NCBI GenBank assembly: GCA_022774105.1
Contig: JALFNY010000064.1
Coordinates: 1 to 36,536, forward strand
Direction of reading: 5' to 3'
Source of the DNA: Prevotella sp.
GTDB lineage: Bacteria > Bacteroidota > Bacteroidia > Bacteroidales > Bacteroidaceae
DNA length: 36,536 nucleotides
This document shows, piece after piece, positions 9,026 through 17,366 of this stretch. The notes under the pieces were generated by a model, which searched no databases, was not told the origin of the DNA, and worked only from the letters and a program-made list of their open reading frames with translations. A program made the translations under genes and the position numbers. Positions within the stretch are counted from its first letter, which is position 1. Every line of letters begins with the position of its first letter.

Positions 9026-9034
9026 ATGGCGGGA

Positions 9035-9203
9035 ATTAGATTTCAATCAGATACATACGTCTGTGTGCCATACTACGCCACACCTCAACAAAGATATAAC
9101 GAGCCATGAAAAAATGAAGCAAGGCACAAGACTATACAAAAAGGAGCGTAATGAAACAGAAAAACCACTGTAACAAGGTAAAAATAAATATCTACGGTCT
9201 AAT
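9035..9203. repeat. Diverged dispersed repeat, copy A
   Basis: This segment aligns with 36284-36454 in the same orientation. Both start with ATTAGATTT, share an ungapped block (9063-9173 against 36313-36423, 75 of 111 positions identical by hand count), and end with CGGTCTAAT. Longest shared runs include ATGAAGCA and GGCACAAGA. About five sixths of the differences are transitions, and they fall on all three codon positions, so this looks like an old noncoding repeat rather than a conserved gene. An in-frame reading of 36 codons exists in both copies but shows no protein-level constraint. Together with array 1 it fills the intergenic space 8846-9242. Confidence 0.6.
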
Positions 9204-9242
9204 AACCAGTCCTTATTTACAACGTAGGCATACGCCCCCACC

Positions 9243-9536
9243 CTACTTCTTTTTTCTTCTGAACAGACTCACCGTTCCTCCCAGACGACGGTACAACTTC
9301 CAACCAAGCAAGGCACCGTCTATCAGTGCCGATGCCGAGGTTAAGGTAGCCATCAGTCGCTTGGTAGGAGAACTCATCTCCTCTGCCGTAGGCTGCCTGA
9401 ACATATCATGCCAGATACCCGCCACACGCTCCTCGGCGGTGTCGAGTTCTTCCCTTAACTGCTCCTTACGTGCACACAAAGCCTCCAAAGAGTCTATGCA
9501 CACCTGCGGGGAAACATTATTCATTCTCTTCTGCAT
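9243..9536 (-). CDS. Small hypothetical protein, third gene of a YtxH/holin-like set
   Basis: A 97-residue protein I cannot assign to a named family. It has a predicted helical, charged N-terminal half (SLEALCARKEQLREELDTAEER), a middle with 'ATLTSASALIDGALLGWKLYRRLGG' that could be a weak membrane-associated helix, and a basic tail ending RRKKK. It lies 12 bp downstream of the holin-like gene on the same strand and two genes after a YtxH protein. Such trios are common in Bacteroidales, so an envelope or stress-related role is an inference from context only. Confidence 0.65.
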   Translation of the reverse strand: MQKRMNNVSPQVCIDSLEALCARKEQLREELDTAEERVAGIWHDMFRQPTAEEMSSPTKRLMATLTSASALIDGALLGWKLYRRLGGTVSLFRRKKK

Positions 9537-9548
9537 GGCGGTGAGATG

Positions 9549-9914
9549 TTATTGCCCGTTAGCGTCGTCCTTAAATATGCTGATAAGAAATCTCACCATC
9601 GGACGCTCTATCCACGAGTGACGTTTCAGCACCACTATGCCCAGCAAGACAACGTATGCCAGGCAGACAGAGAGAAAAGCCAGCGACATAGAGTGGAGCA
9701 CCTCCGCAAGGAAGTATGCCACGGCGAATGAGAGATATATCAGCGCCAGTAGCATGAGAAGCGCTATCACAAAGGCAATGGTAAGAGTAGATAGAACCCT
9801 CACCACCTTCTCTATCACGTCAAGTTTGGTGTATTCCTTCCGAAGAACAAACCATTGCTTTGCCTCCTCAACAAAGTCAGCAATACGTTCGATGTTTTCA
9901 TCATTTGACAACAT
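9549..9914 (-). CDS. Holin-X-like / DUF1469-type small membrane protein
   Basis: A 121-residue protein with an amphipathic N-terminal helix (about residues 8-40) followed by two adjacent hydrophobic segments (about 44-68 and 74-96), and a basic C terminus. This is the layout of the Holin_X / 'phage holin family' proteins, which in Bacteroidota are ordinary chromosomal envelope proteins and not evidence of a prophage. It follows a YtxH gene after 134 bp that contains a 12-bp hairpin, and precedes the 97-residue hypothetical protein by 12 bp. Family assignment rests on topology and length. Confidence 0.7.
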   Translation of the reverse strand: MLSNDENIERIADFVEEAKQWFVLRKEYTKLDVIEKVVRVLSTLTIAFVIALLMLLALIYLSFAVAYFLAEVLHSMSLAFLSVCLAYVVLLGIVVLKRHSWIERPMVRFLISIFKDDANGQ

Positions 9915-9971
9915 AGCGGCCGCACGGGTTAAATTATACGTAATAAAAAATTAAACAGTAAATATAACGCA

Positions 9972-10015
9972 TAAGCCACATGGCGCAGGCACCGTGCCAA
10001 CGTCCATGTGGCTTA
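9972..10015. terminator. Perfect 12-bp hairpin between the YtxH and holin-like genes
   Basis: TAAGCCACATGG (9972-9983) is followed after 20 nt by its exact reverse complement (10004-10015). The loop contains a nested GGCAC/GTGCC. On the minus strand it follows the YtxH stop by about 33 nt, with a T-rich stretch about 20 nt further on. It may be an attenuating terminator or a processing site that lowers expression of the two downstream genes. Confidence 0.5.
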
Positions 10016-10048
10016 CAGTTTATAGCATACGCTGAACTGATGACAAGA

Positions 10049-10243
10049 CTATTCTATGTCGTCAGCAATCTCTTTCATCTGCTTGCAGGAGAGCTTTATG
10101 TCATGCTTCTCACAGAAATCCTTTACAGCCTCCTGTATCTTAGAACGTGTCTCAGAACCTTTTTCCGGTGCAAAAAGGAGTGCTGCTGTCGCGCCTGCAA
10201 CGGCTCCGCCGATGATAGCGCCAATGTAACCTAATGCTTTCAT
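10049..10243 (-). CDS. YtxH-domain protein
   Basis: A 64-residue protein with the YtxH signature: a short glycine/alanine-rich membrane-spanning helix (YIGAIIGGAVAGATAALLFAP, residues 5-25) immediately followed by the GSETRSKIQEAV amphipathic helix. YtxH proteins are small, membrane-anchored and often stress-associated; their molecular role is unknown. It is the first gene of a three-gene minus-strand set. A -7 box (TACATTTG on the minus strand, 10292-10299) lies about 50 nt upstream of the start codon, which supports this being the first cistron. Confidence 0.85.
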   Translation of the reverse strand: MKALGYIGAIIGGAVAGATAALLFAPEKGSETRSKIQEAVKDFCEKHDIKLSCKQMKEIADDIE

Positions 10244-10291
10244 ACTAATAATGTTTTAAGGGTTAAGAATGTTGTTCACTATATTTATGTG

Positions 10292-10299
10292 CAAATGTA
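10292..10299 (-). promoter_or_regulatory. -7 box upstream of the ytxH-like gene
   Basis: Minus-strand TACATTTG fits the Bacteroidota -7 consensus TAnnTTTG. No good TTTG is present at the -33 distance, so this is a partial match. The distance to the start codon at 10243 (about 50 nt) is reasonable. Confidence 0.45.
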
Positions 10300-10374
10300 G
10301 TAAAAAAATGATTGAAAAGCAGAAATATTTGTGTTAAAAATAGCGAAAACCAACAAAACCTATATTTTTTTTAT

Positions 10375-10382
10375 TACCTTTG
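10375..10382 (+). promoter_or_regulatory. -7 box for the SPOR-lipoprotein / ruvX / def / TPR unit
   Basis: TACCTTTG fits TAnnTTTG and lies 43 nt before the start at 10426, after an AT-rich stretch. There is no TTTG at the expected -33 position. It is the only promoter-like site seen ahead of this five-gene plus-strand run. Confidence 0.5.
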
Positions 10383-10425
10383 TGGCACAGTTTAACGCAA
10401 ATACTAATTATTAACACTGTTTATA

Positions 10426-10950
10426 ATGAGAAAATATGTAATGATCTGCGCAGCACTATGCGCATCCATAGCCTTCACATCGTGTGGTTCTTCAAAAGAA
10501 AGTGCATACAGAAAAGCCTATGAAAAAGCAAAGGCACAAGAAGCAGCACAGCAAACACAAGCACAACAAGCACCAGAGCAGACACAACTGGCACCAGAGC
10601 AGACACAACAAGCACCAGTAGTAACACCGCTGGTGGAAGCACCTGCACAAAGCACAGTGACAGATAACAATGACAACGTGCCCGTACGCTCAGAGAACCT
10701 CACCGTAGTAAACGGCGCAGGACTAAAAGCATACTCAGTAGTAGTAGGCTCATTCGGCGTACGCGCCAATGCAGAAGGACTGCAAAACACACTTAACAAA
10801 GCAGGTTACAACGCACAAGTAGCATACAACTCAGAACGCAATATGTACAGAGTAGTAGCCTCTACATTCGATTCAAAAGCCAATGCCATAGAGAGTCGCA
10901 ACTCACTGCGCTCCGCTTACCCTGACGCTTGGCTGCTCATGAAGCAGTAA
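10426..10950 (+). CDS. SPOR-domain lipoprotein
   Basis: A 174-residue lipoprotein. The signal peptide ends in a lipobox (AFTSCG, Cys20). A Gln/Ala/Pro-rich linker with repeated APEQTQ units spans residues about 35-80. A C-terminal SPOR domain (about 100-174; 'AYSVVVGSFGVRANAEGLQNTLNKAG' then 'YRVVASTFDSKANAIESRNSLRSAYPDAWLL') would bind denuded glycan strands of peptidoglycan, for example at the septum. It lacks the CCDC/RHS arrangements of longer SPOR proteins. It begins a run of same-strand genes (ruvX, def, TPR, DUF3256), with 24 bp to ruvX. Confidence 0.88.
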   Translation: MRKYVMICAALCASIAFTSCGSSKESAYRKAYEKAKAQEAAQQTQAQQAPEQTQLAPEQTQQAPVVTPLVEAPAQSTVTDNNDNVPVRSENLTVVNGAGLKAYSVVVGSFGVRANAEGLQNTLNKAGYNAQVAYNSERNMYRVVASTFDSKANAIESRNSLRSAYPDAWLLMKQ

Positions 10951-10974
10951 AAGAAGATAAGGAAGCGACAGACA

Positions 10975-11415
10975 ATGGCACGCATCTTAGCAATAGATTA
11001 CGGAAAAAAACGCACCGGGCTCGCTGTAACAGACACGTTGCAGATAGTGCCCGGTGCACTTGATACCCTTGACACCAAGCAATTGATGCCATATCTCAAC
11101 GAATACGTAAAACGAGAAGAAGTAGAACGCATCATCATAGGAGAACCAATACAACCCGATGGACGACCATCAGAAAACCTGCAACGAGTAAAACAATTCG
11201 AAGAAAAATGGCGTAAGGCACACCCCGAAATACCAATAGAAGGATATGACGAAAGGTTTACCTCAGTAATGGCACACAGAACCATGCTCGATGCAGGACT
11301 GAAGAAAAAAGCAAGACAAGACAAAGCACTGGTTGACAGAATCTCAGCAACAATCATACTGCAAGACTATCTATCAAGAAAGTGCCCATACAACAACCTA
11401 CCACCAATGCCATAA
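10975..11415 (+). CDS. ruvX: RuvX/YqgF RNase H-like nuclease
   Basis: A 146-residue protein with the YqgF signature: [19 protein letters not shown] at the N terminus (catalytic Asp7), a central VERIIIGEP strand with its Glu, and the C-terminal [13 protein letters not shown] and [18 protein letters not shown] blocks (Asp in VDRISA). The family is a putative Holliday-junction resolvase and is linked to 16S rRNA 5'-end processing in other bacteria. Length is normal. It precedes the peptide deformylase gene by 67 bp of almost pure A/C sequence; the ruvX-def pairing is common in Bacteroidota. Confidence 0.92.
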   Translation: MARILAIDYGKKRTGLAVTDTLQIVPGALDTLDTKQLMPYLNEYVKREEVERIIIGEPIQPDGRPSENLQRVKQFEEKWRKAHPEIPIEGYDERFTSVMAHRTMLDAGLKKKARQDKALVDRISATIILQDYLSRKCPYNNLPPMP

Positions 11416-11482
11416 CACACACAAAAAACACACATCACAACACGAGCAAGCACCAATAAAAAAAGAACAGAACACAACATAC

Positions 11483-12046
11483 ATGATACTACCAATATAT
11501 ACATACGGTCAGCCAGTGCTGAGAAAGATAGCACAAGACATAGACAACACCTATCCTGAGTTAAACACACTAATAGAAGACATGTGGGACACCCTTGCAG
11601 ACAGCGAAGGAATAGGTCTGGCAGCACCCCAAATAGGACGCGACATAAGGCTCGTAGTAATAGACCTTGACGTACTTAAAGAGGATATGCCAGAGTATGA
11701 AGGCTTCAGAAAAGTATTCATCAACGCACACATAGAAGAATATGACAACACAGAAACAGCATCATCAGAAGAAGGATGCCTGTCACTACCAGCCATACAC
11801 GAAAGAGTTGTGCGCCCAACACGCATACGAGTAAAATATATGGACGAAGACTTCAATGAACACGAAGAATGGATTGAAGGCTACCTTGCACGCGTAATGC
11901 AGCACGAATTCGACCACCTTGACGGAAAAATGTTTGTTGACAGACTCTCACCACTGCGCAAACAACTCATCAAATCAAAACTACGCGCACTGCTAAACGG
12001 CAAATTCCGCTGCGCATATAAAGTAAAACTGCCACATATAAAATAA
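11483..12046 (+). CDS. def: peptide deformylase
   Basis: A 187-residue metalloenzyme that removes the formyl group from N-terminal Met of nascent proteins. All three family motifs are intact: [10 protein letters not shown] (43-52), EGCLSLP with metal-ligand Cys99, and QHEFDHLDG with His141, Glu142 and His145. The frame is open upstream to 11333, but that part overlaps ruvX out of frame and has no deformylase character. MILPIYTYG at 11483 is the normal N terminus. A loop '[14 protein letters not shown]' before the Cys motif is typical of Bacteroidetes deformylases. Confidence 0.96.
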   Translation: MILPIYTYGQPVLRKIAQDIDNTYPELNTLIEDMWDTLADSEGIGLAAPQIGRDIRLVVIDLDVLKEDMPEYEGFRKVFINAHIEEYDNTETASSEEGCLSLPAIHERVVRPTRIRVKYMDEDFNEHEEWIEGYLARVMQHEFDHLDGKMFVDRLSPLRKQLIKSKLRALLNGKFRCAYKVKLPHIK

Positions 12047-12125
12047 CAGGTCCAACAACGAACAAAACCATTTGAAAATACTTCAGGATAATAATAAGCT
12101 TGCGAAACTTCTGAGATACCAATGT

Positions 12126-14102
12126 ATGAAGGCGCTGTGGGTGGGGGTATTACTCTGCCTTCATTCCCTATCCACATACGCCCAATACAAGATTGACCGC
12201 CTGATTCTCAACGGAAGAGTAGCACTTCACTATGAAGACTACGTACTATCAATACAGTACTTCAACCAAGCCATATCCAAAAAACCATATCTCTGGGAAC
12301 CATGGCAACTCCGAGCCATCGCAAAATACTATCTCGAAGACTGGAACGGAGCAGAAGCCGATGCCACAAAAGCAATAGAACTCAATCCCTATATCACAGG
12401 ATTATATGATCTTCGTGGCATCTCAAGAATAAGATTAGAACAATATGACGGTGCAATAGAAGACTACACCAAAGCCATATCACTTGAACCAGACAATCGA
12501 AACTACTGGTATAATCGCGCCGCCTGCCACATGGAGCAGAAGAACTACGACAAAGCACTACTGCAACTGGACACCATTCTCTCCCGTTGGAAGAACTATG
12601 CACCACCCTATCTGCTGAAAGCCGAAGTATATCTAAACACAAAAGACACACTGGCCGCAGAGCAATGGATAGAGAAAAGCCTGCAAGTAGATTCCTTTAA
12701 TGCCAATGCCTGGCGTATAAGAGCAAACCTCGCACTACATAAAGAACGGTGGAAAGATGCGGACTTGTACTTCTCTAAGGCTCTGCATTTGAAGCCAAAA
12801 GACGTTGGAAGCCTAATAAACAGAGCGTTGGCAAGGCTAAGGCTAAACAACCTCCGTGGCGCAATGAGCGACTATGACGAAGCATTAGAGCGAGACCCAA
12901 ATAGTTTTCTCGCCCATTATAACCGCGGATTGCTTAGACAACGGGTCGGTGATGACAACAGAGCGATAGAGGATTTCGACTACGTTCTTACCTTTGAGCC
13001 AGACAATGTAATGGCATTGTTCAACCGTGCCACACTGCTTGACCGCACAGGAGACCTCAAAGGCGCAATACGCGACTACTCAAAGGTGATAGAAAAATTC
13101 CCAAACTTCTGGACAGGTCTGCATTATCGGGCTGAGTGTTACCGCAAGTTAGGTATGATAGCAAAGGCAGAACAAGATGAATTCCGCATACTTAAGGCGC
13201 AGATGAACAAGCATCTCGGCATACAGCACAGGTGGAATGCCAACCAAATAACTGCTGCCCGCAAGATGAGTGACATCGACCCGGAGAAGTATAACCAACC
13301 AGTTGTTGACGATGAGGTTGAGAATAGACAGGAATATAAAAGCGAATACCGCGGGCGTGTGCAGAATCGTCAGGTGGAAGAACGTTATCAGCCTTATATA
13401 GCCATGGTGATAGGGGCGCGAGACGATGCTATTTCCAATAACAAATTCTTCGATTTAGAGGTAGAAACATTCCGCATGAGGCTGTCAGAGTTGTCTAAAC
13501 AGTATGGTTTCAGCGTTCCATCACTGGGTATTGTGGGTGAAACCACCGGCATACTTACAGATGATGCCGTTGACAGATTATCCGAATCAATCAGCAAGAC
13601 GAAGGATACCAGCGAGGCGGCAGCCATGCTTCTGCTTCGGTCTGTGGCCTATTCATCCGCTCAGAACTATCAGGAGGCGTTGAAAGATATAGACAATTAC
13701 ATGCAGATAGAGCCTTCCTCCTCCATCGCCCTATGGCAACGTGCGGTATGTGGAGCCATGTCTGTGGAATATGAGAAGGGCCTTACGCCACAGGAGTCAG
13801 ACCTGCGCAAGGCAGGAGTGATGAGCGATTTCGCAAAACTCTATGAGCAGGAGAAACGTAATGCCTACATAATCTACTGCTATGCAACGTTCTGTGCCCG
13901 CATGAATGAATACGACAAAGCCTTGGAACTGTTTAACAAAGCACTGAATATAGACCCTCGCATGGCTTACGCCTACTACAACCGTGGTTTGGTATGCCTA
14001 CTGTCAGGCAAGGCTTCACAGGCAAAGGTAGATTTCAGCAAGGCCGGAGAACTGGGGTTATACAATGCTTACAGTCTGATGAAGAAGAAGGTAAAGAAAT
14101 AA
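12126..14102 (+). CDS. Secreted TPR-repeat protein
   Basis: A 658-residue protein with a signal peptide (MKALWVGVLLCLHSLSTYA, cleavage before QYK). About ten tetratricopeptide repeats follow in the first 360 residues, for example 'AIEDYTKAISLEPDNRNYWYNRAACH' split over neighbouring units. A less regular middle region spans about 360-500, and further TPRs lie at the C terminus ('KALELFNKALNIDPRMAYAYYNRG'). TPR arrays act as protein-binding scaffolds; a periplasmic or outer-membrane partner is likely but unknown. A TTG at 12072 would add 18 residues, but the ATG at 12126 gives a clean signal peptide, so I prefer it. It abuts the DUF3256 gene (3 bp gap). Confidence 0.85.
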   Translation: MKALWVGVLLCLHSLSTYAQYKIDRLILNGRVALHYEDYVLSIQYFNQAISKKPYLWEPWQLRAIAKYYLEDWNGAEADATKAIELNPYITGLYDLRGISRIRLEQYDGAIEDYTKAISLEPDNRNYWYNRAACHMEQKNYDKALLQLDTILSRWKNYAPPYLLKAEVYLNTKDTLAAEQWIEKSLQVDSFNANAWRIRANLALHKERWKDADLYFSKALHLKPKDVGSLINRALARLRLNNLRGAMSDYDEALERDPNSFLAHYNRGLLRQRVGDDNRAIEDFDYVLTFEPDNVMALFNRATLLDRTGDLKGAIRDYSKVIEKFPNFWTGLHYRAECYRKLGMIAKAEQDEFRILKAQMNKHLGIQHRWNANQITAARKMSDIDPEKYNQPVVDDEVENRQEYKSEYRGRVQNRQVEERYQPYIAMVIGARDDAISNNKFFDLEVETFRMRLSELSKQYGFSVPSLGIVGETTGILTDDAVDRLSESISKTKDTSEAAAMLLLRSVAYSSAQNYQEALKDIDNYMQIEPSSSIALWQRAVCGAMSVEYEKGLTPQESDLRKAGVMSDFAKLYEQEKRNAYIIYCYATFCARMNEYDKALELFNKALNIDPRMAYAYYNRGLVCLLSGKASQAKVDFSKAGELGLYNAYSLMKKKVKK

Positions 14103-14105
14103 ATC

Positions 14106-14735
14106 ATGTGTAAGAAAATCATCACATTCATACTATCTGTCGTCATGGTAAGTGCCAATGCTCAGACTGTTGGCGATATGTTCATGAGTATGCCAGACAG
14201 TTTGTTCCCTTATCTCACGCAGGAACAGCGTGTGGAGTTAGTCAAGTTAAAACAGGTTGACACCTCCACGTCAGCGGTGTTGCGCTCTGTCTTTAACTGT
14301 TCCGTGAGCCTTGACAGTCTGGAAGCAGCCTGCATGACGGTCAATATAGATAGTACCATGACCGTAGAAATGGCTCGTCTGGCTACTGTTAGCGGTGACA
14401 GTCTTTACTGCCTGTTGCAAACCGTCTCTGCCCCAGAGCGTGAAACCGTTGCCTCTATATATAATAAGGTATGGGAAAAGGTGTCAGACGTTGACTGGAC
14501 TGATGTACCCCTGCTTAACAGGCCTGACACAATGAGCGATAAAGAGTTTGCTAACCGCACCTCACTGATAGAATTCCGTATGGTGGAGGCACGTCTTGAA
14601 AACGCTGACACCATAGTCCTAAAACTTAATGTGCCTATGCTTTCAAGTGAGGACAAACGCCTGCTGCAGGACATTCTGGTGCAAAGGAGGATGAGATGGG
14701 ACGGAGAAAAATACAGAATTGATACGCTACAATAG
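14106..14735 (+). CDS. DUF3256 family protein
   Basis: A 209-residue secreted protein with signal peptide MCKKIITFILSVVMVSANA|QTV. It matches my recollection of the Bacteroidales-specific DUF3256 family: an opening 'MFMSMPDSLFPYLTQEQRVELVKL' block, a Ser/Thr-rich beta region with repeated 'DSL' and 'DST' turns, and a terminal 'QDILVQRRMRWDGEKYRIDTLQ'. The function is unknown. It is only 3 bp downstream of the TPR gene, so the two are probably cotranscribed. The next gene converges from the other strand, with 54 bp between the two stop codons. Confidence 0.8.
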   Translation: MCKKIITFILSVVMVSANAQTVGDMFMSMPDSLFPYLTQEQRVELVKLKQVDTSTSAVLRSVFNCSVSLDSLEAACMTVNIDSTMTVEMARLATVSGDSLYCLLQTVSAPERETVASIYNKVWEKVSDVDWTDVPLLNRPDTMSDKEFANRTSLIEFRMVEARLENADTIVLKLNVPMLSSEDKRLLQDILVQRRMRWDGEKYRIDTLQ

Positions 14736-14789
14736 GAGAACGCCCTTGTTAGCATACTGTATATTGACGTTATTCGTCCCCTGTATAGC

Positions 14790-16043
14790 CTATTTCTGTT
14801 TCGGCAACAGCACCCTTTCGCAAAACCTATCCTGCCACCATCTTCCGTCAAGCACGGGACATTCGTTGTTCATTATGGCAAAGGCAATGAGGTGTCCGTC
14901 GTTACCCGTGTAGTAACCAGATAGTGTGCTGATGCCGCCCTCACGTGTCAAGGTGCCTGTTTTTGCCTTTATCTTGCCTAACACGTTTGGCTTTCTCAGA
15001 CGATCATATAGCGTTCCGTCAGTGCCTGACAGCGGAAGACACGCCATTACCTCCCTGTATATGTGCGGATGGCGATAGGTATAGTCAAGCAGGGCTATCA
15101 GCAGTTCTGGCGATAGTCTGTCATCTGGGCATAGCCCACAGCCGTCCTCTATGTTACACACCTTTGCTGGCTCCATACCAAGTTCCCCTTTTACAAAATC
15201 ACGTAATGCCTTGATGCCGTTAGCACGGAAGTTTCCCTTCGTGCTTACAGTGTAACCCAGTGGGTATAACAGCGACTCGGCGTTTATATTCGATGAGTTT
15301 TTCAGGGCTTTCTCTACTGGTGCGTGCAGCGGTGTCGTTATCTCCCCTATCATCGTTGCCGTCTTTGGCGACAGTCTGCCGAAGCGTATGCTGTCTTTTC
15401 TCACACTGATGCCAGCTACAGACTGTAAGGCGTAGAGTGTCTCCATGCGCATCTTATGATAACCGTGGTATATCAGCCCCATTCTGCTGACCTTTAAGTC
15501 ACCCGGTGTCCAGTGTTGTTCATGGTCCATTGGCTCTGTGAAAGCCATGTCAAGAATCACTCTTCCCTTTACGGCCTTTATGCCTTTGTCTTTTAGTGCA
15601 GACAGAATGTTTCGCAGGCTGTCCCTGTTGAAGAACGGATCAAACTGTGTTTTTAGTATTATGTCACCCGACAGCGTGTCACCCTGCACTCTGCCCGTAG
15701 TGTATAGCCTCGTCCTGTACTTGTAGTTAGTACCAAACTTGCTCATGGCTGCTATGCAGGTAAGCAGTTTCATACATGATGCCGGGCGCATCGCCACATC
15801 TGAGTGATAGGAGTATATGTTGCGTCGTGCCGTTATGTCGTATATCATCAGGCCGAGGGTACCTACCGTTTTCTGCGCTGTTATGAACGAATCGGTGCGT
15901 GACTGCAACGCCTTGTCTATCGGTATCTGCACCACTGCCTTGTTGTTATCCTCTGAAACGTCATCGTCTCCACTCCAGCAGGCGCGTAGAGCAGAGACGA
16001 TGATGATAGATACTATAATTACAATAGGTATTACCCTTTTCAC
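14790..16043 (-). CDS. dacB: D-alanyl-D-alanine carboxypeptidase/endopeptidase (PBP4 family)
   Basis: A 417-residue class-C low-molecular-weight PBP (peptidase S13) that trims or cleaves peptidoglycan cross-links in the periplasm. The three active-site motifs are present: SCMK (Ser89-Lys92), SSN (250-252) and KTG (361-363). The N terminus is a membrane anchor or atypical lipobox (ALRAC, Cys22). An oddity is the conserved post-SxN segment normally reading DGSGLS: here it is DGCGLCPDDRLSP, with two Ser-to-Cys changes (Cys302 and Cys305). The cassette between motifs 1 and 2 is shorter than in E. coli PBP4. The 16044-16267 spacer upstream shows no clear promoter. Confidence 0.9.
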   Translation of the reverse strand: MKRVIPIVIIVSIIIVSALRACWSGDDDVSEDNNKAVVQIPIDKALQSRTDSFITAQKTVGTLGLMIYDITARRNIYSYHSDVAMRPASCMKLLTCIAAMSKFGTNYKYRTRLYTTGRVQGDTLSGDIILKTQFDPFFNRDSLRNILSALKDKGIKAVKGRVILDMAFTEPMDHEQHWTPGDLKVSRMGLIYHGYHKMRMETLYALQSVAGISVRKDSIRFGRLSPKTATMIGEITTPLHAPVEKALKNSSNINAESLLYPLGYTVSTKGNFRANGIKALRDFVKGELGMEPAKVCNIEDGCGLCPDDRLSPELLIALLDYTYRHPHIYREVMACLPLSGTDGTLYDRLRKPNVLGKIKAKTGTLTREGGISTLSGYYTGNDGHLIAFAIMNNECPVLDGRWWQDRFCERVLLPKQK

Positions 16044-16267
16044 TCGTTTTGCTTTTTAGTAGTTCACTATCCAGACTGCTTTGCTGTTTCTTCCGGCAGA
16101 AGCCTGCCCCTGCTGGTATGACAGGTAGCCTTGCGTTGCGCTGACAACTAAATTATTGGTCGTACACGCAGCATAATTCTCCTCCCGGCAACGGTTGACC
16201 TCCGTCTATTCCGTCTGTCCTAACCGTATGCAAGACTGCAAAACGCCTGTAAAACTAAACTACAGTA

Positions 16268-16825
16268 TTACTTGAAATAACGGTTGTAAAGACCTTCGAA
16301 GCCCTTACCGTGGCGTGCCTCGTCCTTTGCCATCTCGTGAACTGTATCGTGTATAGCGTCCCAGTTCTTGGCCTTTGCGTTCTTTGCAATGCGGAACTTG
16401 TCCTCACAAGCACCTGCCTCAGCGTTCATGCGCTTCTCAAGATTGGTCTTGGTGTCCCATACTACGTCACCGAGCAACTCTGCAAACTTTGCTGCGTGCT
16501 CTGCCTCTTCCCATGCGTAGCGCTTGAAAGCCTCTGCTACCTCTGGATATCCCTCACGGTCTGCCTGACGACTCATGGCAAGATACATACCTACCTCCGT
16601 GCACTCACCGTTGAAATGCGCGTTAAGGTCATTTATCATTTCCTCGTCAACGCCATATTCCTTAGCAATGCCGATAACGTGTTCCTGTACAAACTGTATG
16701 CCGCCAGCAGTCTCATCAAGTTCCTTGAACTTTGAACCTGGAACTCTACACTGTGGACACTGCTCTGGTGGGGTTGGTCCCTCGTAGATGTAACCGCAAA
16801 CGGTACAAATGAATTTCTTGTTCAT
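16268..16825 (-). CDS. rbr: Rubrerythrin with N-terminal rubredoxin domain
   Basis: A 185-residue non-heme iron peroxidase protecting anaerobes from peroxide. The N terminus is the rubredoxin-like FeS4 site ([10 protein letters not shown]...CPQC: Cys7, Cys10, Cys23, Cys26), followed by the four-helix diiron domain with Glu-bearing '[10 protein letters not shown]', '[10 protein letters not shown]' and '[14 protein letters not shown]' segments. Having rubredoxin first is the 'reverse rubrerythrin' order, common in Bacteroidales and clostridia. The frame runs open to 16930, but the family N terminus [12 protein letters not shown] starts at 16825, and a perfect promoter lies inside that extension. 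This rules out the longer start. Confidence 0.95.
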   Translation of the reverse strand: MNKKFICTVCGYIYEGPTPPEQCPQCRVPGSKFKELDETAGGIQFVQEHVIGIAKEYGVDEEMINDLNAHFNGECTEVGMYLAMSRQADREGYPEVAEAFKRYAWEEAEHAAKFAELLGDVVWDTKTNLEKRMNAEAGACEDKFRIAKNAKAKNWDAIHDTVHEMAKDEARHGKGFEGLYNRYFK

Positions 16826-16900
16826 AATGCTTTTGTGTTTTGGTGTTAGTAATGATTTTATATTATTATAGTTTTCTTCTCCTACTGGATTTTGTTGCTG

Positions 16901-16931
16901 CAAAGATACACAAATTATTTGGTACAGCAAA
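16901..16931 (-). promoter_or_regulatory. Promoter of the rubrerythrin gene
   Basis: On the minus strand TTTG (16931-16928) is followed after exactly 19 nt by TATCTTTG (16908-16901), a full Bacteroidota sigma-ABfr promoter. The start codon is 76 nt downstream. Confidence 0.75.
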
Positions 16932-17106
16932 TAATGAACAACAAATTTTCCTTAATTATCCCTCCGATTTGCATTTTTTATCAATTTCGTAACATCTGCA
17001 TACGCATGATGAAATAACGTATTATCATAGCCCTGCCGTACCTTCTGGCACATGAGTTTACGTAGCAATCTGCCCATATAACATCTGCAAGGGCGTGGGT
17101 GCTTTG

Positions 17107-17172
17107 GCAATCAGCACCTGTTCACGCGATAATCAGCAACTGATTGATATGTAATCAGCACTTAATTGCCCT
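17107..17172. repeat. 22-bp tandem repeat array 2 (inverted orientation)
   Basis: AATCAG occurs at 17109, 17131 and 17153, an exact 22-bp spacing. The core reads AATCAGCACCTG, AATCAGCAACTGATT and AATCAGCACTTAATT, the reverse-strand form of the family seen at 8.94 kb. The middle unit is a perfect AATCAG-N3-CTGATT palindrome. It lies in the otherwise empty 16932-17366 spacer between the divergent rubrerythrin promoter and the small lipoprotein gene; I see no gene in that spacer. Confidence 0.8.
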
Positions 17173-17366
17173 TCTTGCGGCATATTCCATTTCTGCGGAG
17201 GAGAGATGATTAAGAATAAAAACTCACTCGCCGCAAGTTTTCTGACATAACACTTGCAAGGATAAACAGAAATGATTAATTCTGCATTACTTCTTTATTG
17301 TCTCACCTCCTGCACTTTGGACTAAATCTATCTCATCAAAATATCAATATAAAGACATTAAAGACA

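Noticed and set aside
8883..9173. A 96-codon plus-strand ORF
   Set aside because: It runs through the 22-bp array and the diverged repeat; the part shared with copy B shows no codon-position bias in its differences.
9549..9914. Prophage signal from the holin-like gene
   Set aside because: Holin-X-type proteins are common chromosomal proteins in Bacteroidota, and no other phage gene is in the window.
16826..16930. N-terminal extension of rubrerythrin
   Set aside because: It overlaps a full promoter (16901-16931), so it is not translated.
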